This document shows positions 28,356-36,945 of a stretch of DNA of 64,000 nt, one piece after another. Each line of letters starts with the position of its first letter. Position 1 is the stretch's first letter. The notes under the pieces were generated by a model that was not told the DNA's origin, ran no database searches, and was given only the letters and a program-made list of their open reading frames with translations. The position numbers and the translations under genes are program-made. The stretch comes from Candidatus Pseudoruminococcus merdavium (lineage in GTDB: Bacteria > Bacillota > Clostridia > Oscillospirales > Ruminococcaceae), in assembly GCA_904419745.1 (NCBI GenBank), contig CAJFSS010000010.1, positions 37,878 to 101,877 of the forward strand, read 5' to 3'.

Positions 28356-28383
28356 TGTAACTTTTCAAAAACTAATTCGTATA
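28356..28383 (+). promoter_or_regulatory. ECF-type promoter, probably autoregulatory
   Basis: TGTAAC, 16 bases, then CGTATA. This matches the AAC -35 / CGT -10 grammar of ECF sigma factors and sits about 30 bases before the start of an ECF sigma gene. That the sigma factor drives its own operon is inferred from position. Confidence 0.6.
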
Positions 28384-28415
28384 AGCTTATGGAACCGGAA
28401 CAGGAGGTGACATGC

Positions 28416-28958
28416 ATGGAGGAAGACAATCTGCTGATGCGGCGGGCAGCAAATGGTGACAAGGAGGCATTTGAGACACTGGTACTCCGTCACCGGGAAC
28501 ATGCTGTCCGGTTCGCTGCCCGTTTCACTGCAAACCGTTATGATGCGGAGGACATTGTCCAGGAGTGTTTCGCGAAACTCTATGTCCGGCGGGAACAGTG
28601 GAAAGACGGTGCTTCCTTCAAAGCTTACCTTTATACCATGATTCGCAACCGATGTACGGATTTTTTTCGCTTAAAACGAGAAAAACCCGAGGTTTCCGAG
28701 GAAGAACTGGAACTGATTTCCAGAGAGGGGCTTCCGGAAACCACGGTTTTGGCGCGGGAAGAACGGGAGAGAATTTTTGACACAGTTTCCCGTCTGAAAC
28801 CGGAGTACCGCACGGCGCTCTACCTATTTGCCTATGAGCAGATGAACTACCGCGAAATTGCCAAAGTCATGGGCAAAACTCAGGCACAGATCAAAATCAC
28901 CTTGCACCGTGCAAGAAAATCTTTGAAAAAACAGCTTTTGAGGAGGGAATCAGAATGA
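28416..28958 (+). CDS. ECF-type RNA polymerase sigma factor
   Basis: A 180-residue sigma-70 family protein with region 2 (RFTANRYDAEDIVQECFAKLY in part, ending in the -10-binding helix) and region 4 (QMNYREIAKVMGKTQAQIK, a helix-turn-helix) joined by a charged linker. There is no region 1 or 3, as expected of ECF factors. The ATG at 28416 follows AGGAGGTGA. It is the first gene of a five-gene rightward operon with a small membrane protein and an ABC exporter, an arrangement reminiscent of the Bacillus sigY-yxl operon. Confidence 0.92.
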   Translation: MEEDNLLMRRAANGDKEAFETLVLRHREHAVRFAARFTANRYDAEDIVQECFAKLYVRREQWKDGASFKAYLYTMIRNRCTDFFRLKREKPEVSEEELELISREGLPETTVLAREERERIFDTVSRLKPEYRTALYLFAYEQMNYREIAKVMGKTQAQIKITLHRARKSLKKQLLRRESE

Positions 28959-29230
28959 AAGACGACCGGAAATATTTGGACGAAATGTGGAACATCGCCG
29001 ATAGGCTGCAAATGGAAGAACGGCAAAAACAGACGGCACGAAAAAAAAACCGGCTCCTGCTGTTCTGTTATGGAGTGATTTACTGTACACTTGCCGTCCT
29101 GTTTTTCTTTCTCATCTCCATCCCCTATACAAAAACAGCCTATTTACTAGGAGCTTGCAGCGCAATACTGGTAATCGGGTTTTGCATAGACGGGGTATTA
29201 TCCCACAATTTTCGATTGGAGGACAAATGA
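28955..29230 (+). CDS. Small two-helix membrane protein, candidate anti-sigma factor
   Basis: A 91-residue protein with a charged cytoplasmic N-terminus of about 33 residues, then two hydrophobic segments (LLLFCYGVIYCTLAVLFFF and LLGACSAILVIGFCIDG). It overlaps the sigma gene by an ATGA, as anti-sigma genes often do. No family is recognised. The anti-sigma role is inference from position, size and topology, by analogy with YxlC/YxlD. Confidence 0.7.
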   Translation: MKDDRKYLDEMWNIADRLQMEERQKQTARKKNRLLLFCYGVIYCTLAVLFFFLISIPYTKTAYLLGACSAILVIGFCIDGVLSHNFRLEDK

Positions 29231-29233
29231 CCG

Positions 29234-29950
29234 ATGAAATCCCAAATTACAATAAAAAACCTATCCAAACGCTTTGGCCAAAAGCAGGCGCTCTGCGGGG
29301 TGAATCTCACCCTGACAAACGGCATGTTCGGCCTGCTTGGAAGAAACGGAGCGGGAAAAACCACCCTGATGCGGATTCTCGCCACACTGCTCAACAAAAC
29401 AGAGGGGGAAATTACTGTCTGCAATATTCCCATTGAACAGGCGTCTAAAGTACGTGCGCTGATTGGATACCTGCCGCAGGATTTTACCTTTTATCCTAAC
29501 ATGACCGTCTATCAGGCAATGGACTATCTGGGTGTTCTCTCAGATGTACCAAAGAAAATCCGAAAAGAGAGAATCCCTCTCCTGCTTTCCCAGGTCAATC
29601 TGGATGACTGCCAAAATCTCCGGGTGCGTGCGCTTTCCGGAGGAATGCGACGGAGGCTTGGTATTGCTCAGGCCATTCTGCACGACCCTCAGGTTCTCAT
29701 TGTCGACGAACCGACCGCTGGACTGGATCCGGAAGAGCGGGTGCGTTTTCGCAACCTACTGTGCGAAATTGCAAAGGATCGGATTGTCCTGCTTTCCACC
29801 CACATTGTAGAGGACATTGAAAAGACCTGTAAAAACATCGCCATTTTAAACGAAGGACGGATTGTCTACCATGGAACCCTGGTCGATTACATCGGTGAGG
29901 AGGACAGTCTGGAAGCCGCTTACATGAAAAAGATGGGGGGGCTCCACTAA
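29234..29950 (+). CDS. ABC transporter ATP-binding protein (exporter type)
   Basis: A 238-residue nucleotide-binding subunit with Walker A GRNGAGKTT, Q-loop LPQDF, signature LSGGMRRR, Walker B VLIVDEPTAGLDPEE and the H-loop in LLSTHIVEDIE. The MFGLLGRNGAGKTTLMRIL type is found in multidrug, bacteriocin-immunity and lipid exporters. It starts 3 bases after the small membrane protein and ends on the first base of the permease start. Confidence 0.93.
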   Translation: MKSQITIKNLSKRFGQKQALCGVNLTLTNGMFGLLGRNGAGKTTLMRILATLLNKTEGEITVCNIPIEQASKVRALIGYLPQDFTFYPNMTVYQAMDYLGVLSDVPKKIRKERIPLLLSQVNLDDCQNLRVRALSGGMRRRLGIAQAILHDPQVLIVDEPTAGLDPEERVRFRNLLCEIAKDRIVLLSTHIVEDIEKTCKNIAILNEGRIVYHGTLVDYIGEEDSLEAAYMKKMGGLH

Positions 29951-31275
29951 TGGTACCCGCACTCTTTATCAAGGAATGCCGGCAGATTCTCAAAAGCATT
30001 CTTTACTGGGTCTTTCTTGGTGTGATCCTCGTCTTCTATACTACCCAGTTAGGAATGAATTTTGCAGGTGATGATATCCAGGAGGCAAAACAGAGTACTG
30101 TTTACAACTTTTCCAACCCGTTGATGGAGCCCCCTCAGGGACTGGAGAATTACGGAACTCGCAGTGCGGAGATCCCGGAGCAGGTCATGCCCGCCGCTAC
30201 TTACCGCTTATGGGGAGAATATTCCGAAAACAAATATCTCTGTTATCCGATTGGCTTTTATAAAAATGTACGCCTGAACGATTCCCAACAGGAACGGATT
30301 GCTCAAATTATTGAGGAAATCACTGGACAAACCCCTGAGCAATTGGGTAATACGGTTCAGAAGGCCTTTTCCAAATTCGATCCCAATCTGCCGATTTTTG
30401 AAAATTCCCTGAATTTTTCAGATTTTGTCCCGATTCGGGTCAGTTACGAACAATTTAAAGCCTACATGGCAGAAATTGATTCCACCCTTGGAGGCGGTTC
30501 CGGGTATGCGCTGGAAAATTTGGCGTCCTATGGGCATGTGCCGGTTACGTATGAAGAAAAGGCAGCAGAACAGAAGGAAATCATTACCATGGAAAAAGTC
30601 ACCCGCCCATATGCCCGACTATTCTGCGACTACATGGGGATTGTCTGCGCCCTGTTTTCTGTCTTTGTGCCGGTCGCCTTTTTGCTTCGGGACAGACGTG
30701 CCGGCTGTGCCCAGCTGATCGCATCCCGCTGTATCCCCTCTGCCTGTCTCATTTTGATACGGTATCTCGCCGTACTTACCATGCTCACAATCCCTTTTTT
30801 CCTGCTGTCCCTGCCGGCGCTTGTTGAACTGGCTGTCTACGGTGCTTCCCAGGGATGGAGTGTGGATTATCTGGCCTTTGTCAAATATATTTTTGCATGG
30901 CTTGTCCCGACTCTGATGTTCTGCACTTCCGTGGGATTTTTCTTTACCATATTGACGGATACCCCGATTGGGGTGGCGCTCATGTTTTTATACAGCATGT
31001 TCAGCATTTTTACGGCAAACGGCCTTTCCAGTGGGCAGTATGGTCTCTCCCTTGCTATCCGCCACAACAATTTATGGCATGCAGATGTTATCCATTCTAA
31101 CTTTGAAGCACTGTGCTTTAACCGTCTGTTCTATGTCGCAGTATCCTTGGTTCTGATTGCGGCAACCGTCATACTCTATGAACTCAAAAGGAGAGGAAAA
31201 CTCGATGTCTATGGAAAGCTTCAGAAAATTATTAGCCGTGTCAAAGGTTCAGTTCCAACTCGTCATCGCGGCTAA
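29950..31275 (+). CDS. ABC transporter permease
   Basis: A 441-residue membrane subunit with one N-terminal helix, a soluble domain of about 180 residues that is probably extracytoplasmic, and then five or so helices. This ABC-2-like layout fits an export permease that works with the preceding ATPase. The substrate is unknown. Its last 71 bases overlap the next gene in a different frame. Confidence 0.85.
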   Translation: MVPALFIKECRQILKSILYWVFLGVILVFYTTQLGMNFAGDDIQEAKQSTVYNFSNPLMEPPQGLENYGTRSAEIPEQVMPAATYRLWGEYSENKYLCYPIGFYKNVRLNDSQQERIAQIIEEITGQTPEQLGNTVQKAFSKFDPNLPIFENSLNFSDFVPIRVSYEQFKAYMAEIDSTLGGGSGYALENLASYGHVPVTYEEKAAEQKEIITMEKVTRPYARLFCDYMGIVCALFSVFVPVAFLLRDRRAGCAQLIASRCIPSACLILIRYLAVLTMLTIPFFLLSLPALVELAVYGASQGWSVDYLAFVKYIFAWLVPTLMFCTSVGFFFTILTDTPIGVALMFLYSMFSIFTANGLSSGQYGLSLAIRHNNLWHADVIHSNFEALCFNRLFYVAVSLVLIAATVILYELKRRGKLDVYGKLQKIISRVKGSVPTRHRG

Positions 31276-31846
31276 TTTTCTCCTGTGCATCCTGCTCGCC
31301 CTGTCTGCACCCCTGATCTTTGGCATTGCAAACCTGGACGAAATAGCAAGCAGCTATGTATTAGAGCGCTACATCGCTCTGAGTGGGACTCTGCTCTTTA
31401 CCCCCTTGTTTTTCCCGGAACAGAACCCGAACATCCGGGAAATAGCGGAATCCAAACGGACAGGGTTTTCCTATGCGCTGATCCTGCGGGTACTGCAATC
31501 CATTCTGATGCTCCTGCTTTTGACCAGCGCCTTTCTCGGGGCGATGGCGGCCTGTGGCTGTGAATTTCATCCCGGGAAAATGCTGTTTGGCACCTTTAGT
31601 TCCGCACTGTTTTTGGGGGCATTGGGTTTTACTACCTGTGCGTTTACCGGAAACCTGGTCGCTGGATATCTTGTTTCCGCGGGATATTTTATGCTCAACT
31701 TCTTTGTGGGGGATAAATTGGGAAAACTCTATCTTTTTTCCCTGTCCTTGGATAGTTTTGAGGAAAAGTACTGGCTGCTTACAGCTTCTACTCTGCTTTT
31801 TGCCTGTAGTTTTGGCTGGAGGTATTTTGTGCTGAAAAAAAGATAA
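31205..31846 (+). CDS. Membrane protein of the ABC exporter operon
   Basis: A 213-residue protein with about six hydrophobic segments and no recognised domain, likely a second permease-like subunit. The ATG at 31205 follows AGGAGAGGA and lies inside the end of the preceding permease gene; longer frames begin without a ribosome site. It is the last gene before the terminator. Confidence 0.78.
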   Translation: MSMESFRKLLAVSKVQFQLVIAANFLLCILLALSAPLIFGIANLDEIASSYVLERYIALSGTLLFTPLFFPEQNPNIREIAESKRTGFSYALILRVLQSILMLLLLTSAFLGAMAACGCEFHPGKMLFGTFSSALFLGALGFTTCAFTGNLVAGYLVSAGYFMLNFFVGDKLGKLYLFSLSLDSFEEKYWLLTASTLLFACSFGWRYFVLKKR

Positions 31847-31892
31847 TCATTCCAGCTTTGCCGATTTACAGGATATAGATCTTTTGATAATC

Positions 31893-31929
31893 AAAACTCC
31901 TCTGTCTGAAACAGACAGAGGAGTTTTTA
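31893..31929. terminator. Bidirectional terminator
   Basis: AAAACTCCTCTGTCT and its exact complement form a 15-bp stem with a 5-base loop. The A-run and T-run on its two sides allow it to serve both the rightward exporter operon and the leftward GNAT gene. Confidence 0.88.
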
Positions 31930-31974
31930 TAAAGCAATAGGTTTTAGTGATAACAGGCACTGTGAAAACAGACC

Positions 31975-32865
31975 CTATCGGGTTAATTTTGCACAGAGTC
32001 CCGCTAACATAGAGGGGCTCAGATCAATTTTTCCAAACATCCGCTTCGAATATGTGACAAACCCTAGGGATTCATACAACGACCATGCTGGACGGTTCCA
32101 TTCCAAAACGTACAAAGATACCTGCTGAAAGCCTTTCCTTAACGATTGATTCACTCCATGACACACAATGGCTCGGCCAAGCCCCCTTCCGCGGCAATCC
32201 TCTCGGACGGCCACCTGGTCTATTTCTCCACCGCTTGCGTATCCAGAAGCAATCATTTCTCCATTTTCAAACAACAGGAAAAAATCCGATGCGTGTTCGG
32301 CAAATTCCCTCCGTTCTGTTTTCCCCCAGGTAAAACGGTAGGGCTCCAGATGGTTTGCTTCCCTCATTGGATAAAAGGCATTGCTGATCAGTCGATACAT
32401 TTCGTCGAAATATTCTTCCCGGTAAGGGACAAATTTCAGCGCAGGTTCCGGGAGGTATCCTCCTTTATACACCATATAACGGGAGACAAACTGCCCCTGA
32501 AACCCAAATTTAAAAGCAAATGATTCCGCCTTTTCCCGTACTCCCATATCAACGCAGTAATCAGACAAAATCTGAAAGAGCCCGAGCTCCCTCGCCTTCT
32601 GTATCATCTGGGATGCCAGCGCAGAGCCAATGCCTTTGCTACGATGTTTCTCCCTAATATATAGATGCAGATATCCAGTGTCCTCCCCTTCTTCTGTTAG
32701 CAGAAGGGCAATCCCCGCTGGTTCTTCTTTTTCAAATGCAACCAGCCAAATTGCATCTGGACAAGCCTCTCCAAAGTACAGTTCCTTCGCGGTTTCCATA
32801 GGCATTTCGGATAAAATGGGAATGGCTGCCTGCGGCATTTTTCCTCTTGTTATTTTTAATTCCAT
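31975..32865 (-). CDS. Tandem-domain GNAT acetyltransferase
   Basis: A 296-residue protein with two GNAT domains. The first carries LYIREKHRSKGIGSALA (acetyl-CoA loop) and the second VAVREDCRGRGLGRAIVCHG followed by SLYESLGFVTYSKRM. The substrate cannot be read from sequence. The ATG at 32865 follows GGGAGTAATGG, which overlaps the stop of the upstream lipoprotein gene, so the two are probably translated together. Confidence 0.88.
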   Translation of the reverse strand: MELKITRGKMPQAAIPILSEMPMETAKELYFGEACPDAIWLVAFEKEEPAGIALLLTEEGEDTGYLHLYIREKHRSKGIGSALASQMIQKARELGLFQILSDYCVDMGVREKAESFAFKFGFQGQFVSRYMVYKGGYLPEPALKFVPYREEYFDEMYRLISNAFYPMREANHLEPYRFTWGKTERREFAEHASDFFLLFENGEMIASGYASGGEIDQVAVREDCRGRGLGRAIVCHGVNQSLRKGFQQVSLYVLEWNRPAWSLYESLGFVTYSKRMFGKIDLSPSMLAGLCAKLTR

Positions 32866-32872
32866 ATTTCCA

Positions 32873-33541
32873 TTACTCCCGTAGGTCGGCATTCCAATCA
32901 TAAACAATACCGGTCTGTGGATCGATTTCAAACTCATACTTGATCCCGTTGTAAAATAGCTCCCCTTCCAGACGTCCGCGTCCATCTTCATGTTCTTCCC
33001 AAACATGGACATCTTCGGCATTAGAGCCTGGAACCTTCCCCTGAACAATGCTCTTTGCCTCTTTCAGGGTAATAGGGTTTCCCCCTATGGTATCCAGCCA
33101 CTCCTCATCCACTTCATAATCGGCTCCTATGATTCTTCCGTTTGCAACGGCGATTTCAAAATCATAATCACCATACTGGGTTTCAAACTCAACCTGAAAA
33201 ATTGGAATGCCGTTTTCCCGGTCTCGTTCCACCTTAATGTTATAGGCGTCTTCTTTTGGAACGCCTGCATTTTGCAGCGCCAGGGAAAGCGCGCCATTTC
33301 GGTCGATTTCCAAAAACTCATGGGGACCGCTATCCGATGATTCCCAATCGGATGCTATTCCATCAGCTTTGGGTTTTTCAGCTTGTGAGGGATCCGAAGG
33401 CAACCCGGAGGTTATCTGTTCTCTACCAGATGAGCTATTAGAAGGATTTGAACCCGATATAGAAGGTTCTCCGCTACACCCTGCAAATAATAGACAGAGC
33501 AGTACAAGCAAAGCAGCAAGCCATCCATTTTTCTTCATCAT
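32873..33541 (-). CDS. PepSY-domain lipoprotein
   Basis: A 222-residue exported lipoprotein. It has a signal sequence ending in the lipobox LLFAGC, a Ser/Pro/Gly-rich spacer, then two PepSY-like domains (ALSLALQNAGVPKEDAY and ITLKEAKSIVQGKVPG are their openings). PepSY proteins often inhibit or modulate extracellular proteases or bind ligands; the target is unknown here. The start follows AGGAGGCAGA and two Met codons occur in a row. Confidence 0.88.
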   Translation of the reverse strand: MMKKNGWLAALLVLLCLLFAGCSGEPSISGSNPSNSSSGREQITSGLPSDPSQAEKPKADGIASDWESSDSGPHEFLEIDRNGALSLALQNAGVPKEDAYNIKVERDRENGIPIFQVEFETQYGDYDFEIAVANGRIIGADYEVDEEWLDTIGGNPITLKEAKSIVQGKVPGSNAEDVHVWEEHEDGRGRLEGELFYNGIKYEFEIDPQTGIVYDWNADLRE

Positions 33542-33659
33542 TCTGCCTCCTTTTGCTGACTGATGCAAATATAGTTTATCAGGAAAAACTGTAGATTTCA
33601 ACAAAATCCCCAGCATTTATCGCCTTGTGGAACCACTCGCCGAATAAGAGCATTTACGC

Positions 33660-33696
33660 GAAAAAACTCCCGGCGCCATGTTTGCGCCGGGAGTTA
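33660..33696 (-). terminator. Intrinsic terminator
   Basis: AACTCCCGGCGC pairs perfectly with GCGCCGGGAGTT, and on the minus strand a T-run follows. It ends the COG0523 gene. Confidence 0.85.
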
Positions 33697-33712
33697 AATT
33701 TGGATGATGTTT

Positions 33713-34654
33713 TTAACGTTTGCTCTTTTTCACAGGGACTACTCTCAGCTTTTTCTGCAAAGCTTCGCGTAGCAACCCGCGTTTGAGGTTTTTCCCAATA
33801 AAGACGCCGCGGGAATCCGGCATTTCTTCCATACCAGTAATGCTATAAGTCCTGTCCACCACATCAAATCTGAGCCAGGCATTGCCAGTCTTCAAATACC
33901 CCTTTGCCCGGCAGATGTCTCCAAAAACACCGGAGACAACCCCTTGCAAAAACAGCAGCAGATGATTTTCAGACGGCAGTTCCACATCAGTTAATCCAAG
34001 ATTTTCCAAATCAGGAGCCTCAGCCTGTGTTTGTATGGCCTGTGATGCATCCAGTGGACGGGAAAGCACTTCTTCCCACCAGCTATCCGGATTGGAGGTA
34101 TAGTGCGTTGTGAAGATTTCGGCTTCCGAGTTTATCTTCTCCAGTTGTGCGTGGAGATGGGACAAATCCTCTTTATTAGCCCCCTCCATTTTGGAAACGA
34201 GGATACTCCCGGCCGCTGCAATCTGATCCCGGTAGATTTCCGGGAACTCCTGCAAATAATGGTCAAAGGAGTTGCCGTCCAGGATGGTAATTGGTTTGAG
34301 CAGGGAAATCCGTTCATACTGAATCTGGCGGATGTTTTCCATGACCTTGCTCAAAAGTCCCACGCCCGTCGGTTCTACCACCAGGTATTCCGGATCCACG
34401 GTATTGGCAATTGTCAGGATAGAAGAAGCAAAATCCGATTTCATCGAACAGCAGATACAACCCTCGGTCAGTTCCCATATGTTCAGTTTCTCCGAAGACT
34501 CTTCCCCTTGTTCGGAAAGCAGCTGTCCGTCAATGCCGACTTCGCCGTATTCGTTTTCCATAACGGCAAAATCCCTGTGGGTCCGGTGGGAAAGTTCTTT
34601 GATAAAGGTGGTCTTTCCCGCTCCCAAAAACCCGGAGATAACTAAAATCTTCAT
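33713..34654 (-). CDS. COG0523 (CobW/G3E family) GTPase
   Basis: A 313-residue metal-chaperone-type GTPase with Walker A GFLGAGKTT, the metal-binding CICC motif in LTEGCICCSMKSD, and a C-terminal CobW domain. Family members deliver zinc, cobalt or other metals to client proteins. The upstream gene, 24 bases away, encodes a zinc-dependent alcohol dehydrogenase in the same orientation, so metal supply to that enzyme is a reasonable guess but not shown. Confidence 0.87.
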   Translation of the reverse strand: MKILVISGFLGAGKTTFIKELSHRTHRDFAVMENEYGEVGIDGQLLSEQGEESSEKLNIWELTEGCICCSMKSDFASSILTIANTVDPEYLVVEPTGVGLLSKVMENIRQIQYERISLLKPITILDGNSFDHYLQEFPEIYRDQIAAAGSILVSKMEGANKEDLSHLHAQLEKINSEAEIFTTHYTSNPDSWWEEVLSRPLDASQAIQTQAEAPDLENLGLTDVELPSENHLLLFLQGVVSGVFGDICRAKGYLKTGNAWLRFDVVDRTYSITGMEEMPDSRGVFIGKNLKRGLLREALQKKLRVVPVKKSKR

Positions 34655-34678
34655 AGAATCAGGACTTCCTTACTTCAA

Positions 34679-35740
34679 TTAGTCGGAAATTTTGACAACC
34701 GGTTTGATGAGATCAGACGGTTTGTCACGCATCATGAACAGAGCCTCTTCCAAGTGCTCCCAACCTTCAAAAACATGGCTTGCCAACGGATGGACATCGA
34801 GTTTTCCAGCAGAAACCAACGCGCCCAGTTTTTCCATACGTAGACGTCCGCCCGGCATCAAACCACCGTTAATCTGTTTGTGGCCCATACCAACGCCCCA
34901 CTCTACACGAGGAATTGTGACATAGGTTCCGCTGCCCAGGTAGTTGACATTACCAATTTTTCCACCTGGTTTCAGGCATTTGACTGCGGATTCAAAGGTT
35001 TCGCATCCACCGCCTGCAACAATGACTTTGTCAACGCCTTTACCGTCGGTCATTGCAAGAACCTGATCTTCAATGCTGCCATCTTTGTAGCTGATAAAAT
35101 CTGTAGCGCCATAACCTTTTGCAGCCTCGACACAGACAGGACGGGTACCAACTGCAATAATGCGGGAAGCACCACGGAGGTTTGCACCTGCAACGGACAT
35201 CAGACCAACAGGTCCAATACCAATAACAAGGACAGTGTCTCCAAACTGGACGTCCGCCAGCTCAACACCATGGAATCCAGTCGGAACCATATCAGAGAGC
35301 ATACATGCGTCAACCGGAGAAATATTGGAAGGGAGATGTGCAAGGTTGCCGTCCGCATCGTTGACATGGAAGAACTCGGAGAATACGCCGTCTTTAAAGT
35401 TGGAGAATTTCCAACCAGCAAGCATTCCGCCAGAATGCATGGAATAGCCGGCCTGGGCTTCCAAAGAATTCCAGTCGGGAGTAATTGCCGGAACAAGGAC
35501 ACGATCGCCCGGTTTAAAATCTTTTACCAGGGAACCGACTTCTACAACTTCTGCGCAGCACTCATGGCCAAGAATCATGTTGTGGCGTTCGCCGATCGCA
35601 CCTTCCCACAGGGTATGTACGTCAGAGGTGCAGATTGCCACTGCCAGAGGTTTACAGATGGCGTCAAGAGGTCCACATTCGGGCCTGTCTTTTTCGATCC
35701 AGCCGGATTCGCCAATTTTAAGCATTGCGTAACCTTTCAT
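34679..35740 (-). CDS. adh: Zinc-dependent secondary alcohol dehydrogenase (brockii/beijerinckii type, NADP-linked)
   Basis: A 353-residue medium-chain dehydrogenase that aligns end to end with the Thermoanaerobacter brockii/Clostridium beijerinckii isopropanol dehydrogenase family. It interconverts secondary alcohols and ketones. The catalytic zinc ligands are Cys37 (ICTSDVHT), His59 (LGHE) and the Asp of LSDMVPTG. The cofactor loop reads GTRPVC, where the NADP-specific brockii enzyme has GSRPVC, so NADP use is likely. A promoter and a near-perfect Rex operator lie directly upstream, which suggests control by the NADH/NAD ratio. Confidence 0.95.
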   Translation of the reverse strand: MKGYAMLKIGESGWIEKDRPECGPLDAICKPLAVAICTSDVHTLWEGAIGERHNMILGHECCAEVVEVGSLVKDFKPGDRVLVPAITPDWNSLEAQAGYSMHSGGMLAGWKFSNFKDGVFSEFFHVNDADGNLAHLPSNISPVDACMLSDMVPTGFHGVELADVQFGDTVLVIGIGPVGLMSVAGANLRGASRIIAVGTRPVCVEAAKGYGATDFISYKDGSIEDQVLAMTDGKGVDKVIVAGGGCETFESAVKCLKPGGKIGNVNYLGSGTYVTIPRVEWGVGMGHKQINGGLMPGGRLRMEKLGALVSAGKLDVHPLASHVFEGWEHLEEALFMMRDKPSDLIKPVVKISD

Positions 35741-35772
35741 GTTGCTTTACTCCTTTACATTTTAATAATGGC

Positions 35773-35790
35773 TTGTTAATAAATTAACAT
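35773..35790. promoter_or_regulatory. Candidate Rex operator
   Basis: TTGTTAATAAATTAACAT matches the Rex consensus TTGTTAANNNNTTAACAA at all but the last base. It lies just downstream of the predicted transcription start of the alcohol dehydrogenase gene, where a bound repressor would block transcription. Rex commonly controls fermentative dehydrogenases in clostridia. Confidence 0.72.
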
Positions 35791-35802
35791 CTTGCACTAT
35801 CT

Positions 35803-35831
35803 ATTATAAACGATCCTAACTATATAATCAA
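35803..35831 (-). promoter_or_regulatory. Sigma-A promoter of adh
   Basis: On the minus strand TTGATT and TATAAT are 17 bases apart, ending about 60 bases before the start codon. Confidence 0.75.
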
Positions 35832-35939
35832 TCCTTTTTTGTCGGAATTGTTTATGATGTTTTTCTGTATTTTTCGTATATATTCTACAATAATGTGGAA
35901 TACTATTTGTTTTAGTCCCTTATTTTCTCCATAATTTAG

Positions 35940-35982
35940 AAAAAACCTCAAAAACATCATGATGTTTTTTGAGGTTTTTAAA
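35940..35982. terminator. Intrinsic terminator
   Basis: AAAAACCTCAAAAACATC and its complement form a long stem with A- and T-runs at its ends. It closes the leftward operon at 36021-38238. The 35832-36020 stretch contains no gene. Confidence 0.75.
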
Positions 35983-36020
35983 AATATTTTTAAAGAACGC
36001 TGTCCTGCGTAGATTTTGAA

Positions 36021-36182
36021 TCACATAGGGCTTGATTGGGTAGAAAAAATCCGGTAGAATTCACGCCTAGCATGGGTAAGTCGATCCTCCTGTATTGGCA
36101 AACGTCGGACGGATACCGCCCCCATTGCATTGACGGCAACTTTCATCTCCTTGGTACCCTTTACAAAAAACATCTGTCTCAT
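36021..36182 (-). CDS. Small ORF coupled to the DUF4130 gene
   Basis: A 53-codon frame beginning MRQMFFVKGTKEMKVAV. Its ATG overlaps the stop of the preceding gene in an ATGA, and AAAGGAGCC lies 9 bases before it, so it is positioned to be translated. It is basic (many Arg/Lys), has no membrane segment and no recognised family. It could be a third component of the radical-SAM pair or an accidental frame. Confidence 0.45.
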   Translation of the reverse strand: MRQMFFVKGTKEMKVAVNAMGAVSVRRLPIQEDRLTHARREFYRIFSTQSSPM

Positions 36183-36934
36183 CTGACACGGCTCCTTTCC
36201 ATATCCTCTCGTTCTATTAAATATTTCCATGTGTATTTTGGCATATGCGACTGCATAACCTTGGGATTCTTTCTCTCTTTGATGGACACACTCCGATAAT
36301 ATGCTTTCCACATCGTTTCAAATTCATCATTTTCAGAAATTTTATTCAAATCTGAAAATTCTTCCATTCGGACAAATTCGGATTTTCCCTTTGCGCAGAA
36401 AAACGCCTGGGAAAAATTCAAATCCCGTATCAAAAACGGGCTGTCTCCAAATCTTTGGGAAAAGTGCGGTACAATCACGGGAAGAACTTCCCGTTTGGAT
36501 GAAATATCCGCCACATAAATCCCCGATGCCCTGCGAAAACGCAAAATCCCAAGATAGAGTTCCGCTTCCCGCTCCACGGCCCTTGCCGCAGTAGAAACGC
36601 GGGAAATCACCGGTTCAGAAAGCATGGCCCACAAATTCTTCCCACTGGCAAAAGACATCTTTAAAAACAGGAAAATGTCCCGTTCTATCCCAACCTGATG
36701 CGACAGCCATGCGTGAAAAATCCGGTCATAGCAAGATACGCAAAGTTTTTGCGTAATCGCATGATATACCTTGCCCGCCTTTTTCCGGTCGTATGCGACC
36801 ATATGTTCTTCATAAAAAGATGGGACATGGTTTTGTACAGAAACAAAATCCAATTCCTGTGTTTTTTTCTCAAACGCTTCAAAAACAGCGGTTAAAAATC
36901 CCGGGAAACTCCCGTCATAAATCAGATACAACAT
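36179..36934 (-). CDS. DUF4130 (TIGR03915-type) putative DNA metabolism protein
   Basis: A 251-residue protein beginning LYLIYDGSFPGFLTAVFEAF, with FLKMSFASGKNLW and the C-terminal WKAYYRSVSIKERKNPK signature. It is almost always encoded beside the radical SAM protein seen here at 36946 and is thought to act with it on DNA; the chemistry is not established. It starts 11 bases after the radical SAM stop. Confidence 0.9.
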   Translation of the reverse strand: MLYLIYDGSFPGFLTAVFEAFEKKTQELDFVSVQNHVPSFYEEHMVAYDRKKAGKVYHAITQKLCVSCYDRIFHAWLSHQVGIERDIFLFLKMSFASGKNLWAMLSEPVISRVSTAARAVEREAELYLGILRFRRASGIYVADISSKREVLPVIVPHFSQRFGDSPFLIRDLNFSQAFFCAKGKSEFVRMEEFSDLNKISENDEFETMWKAYYRSVSIKERKNPKVMQSHMPKYTWKYLIEREDMERSRVR

Positions 36935-36945
36935 AATTTTTCCCC

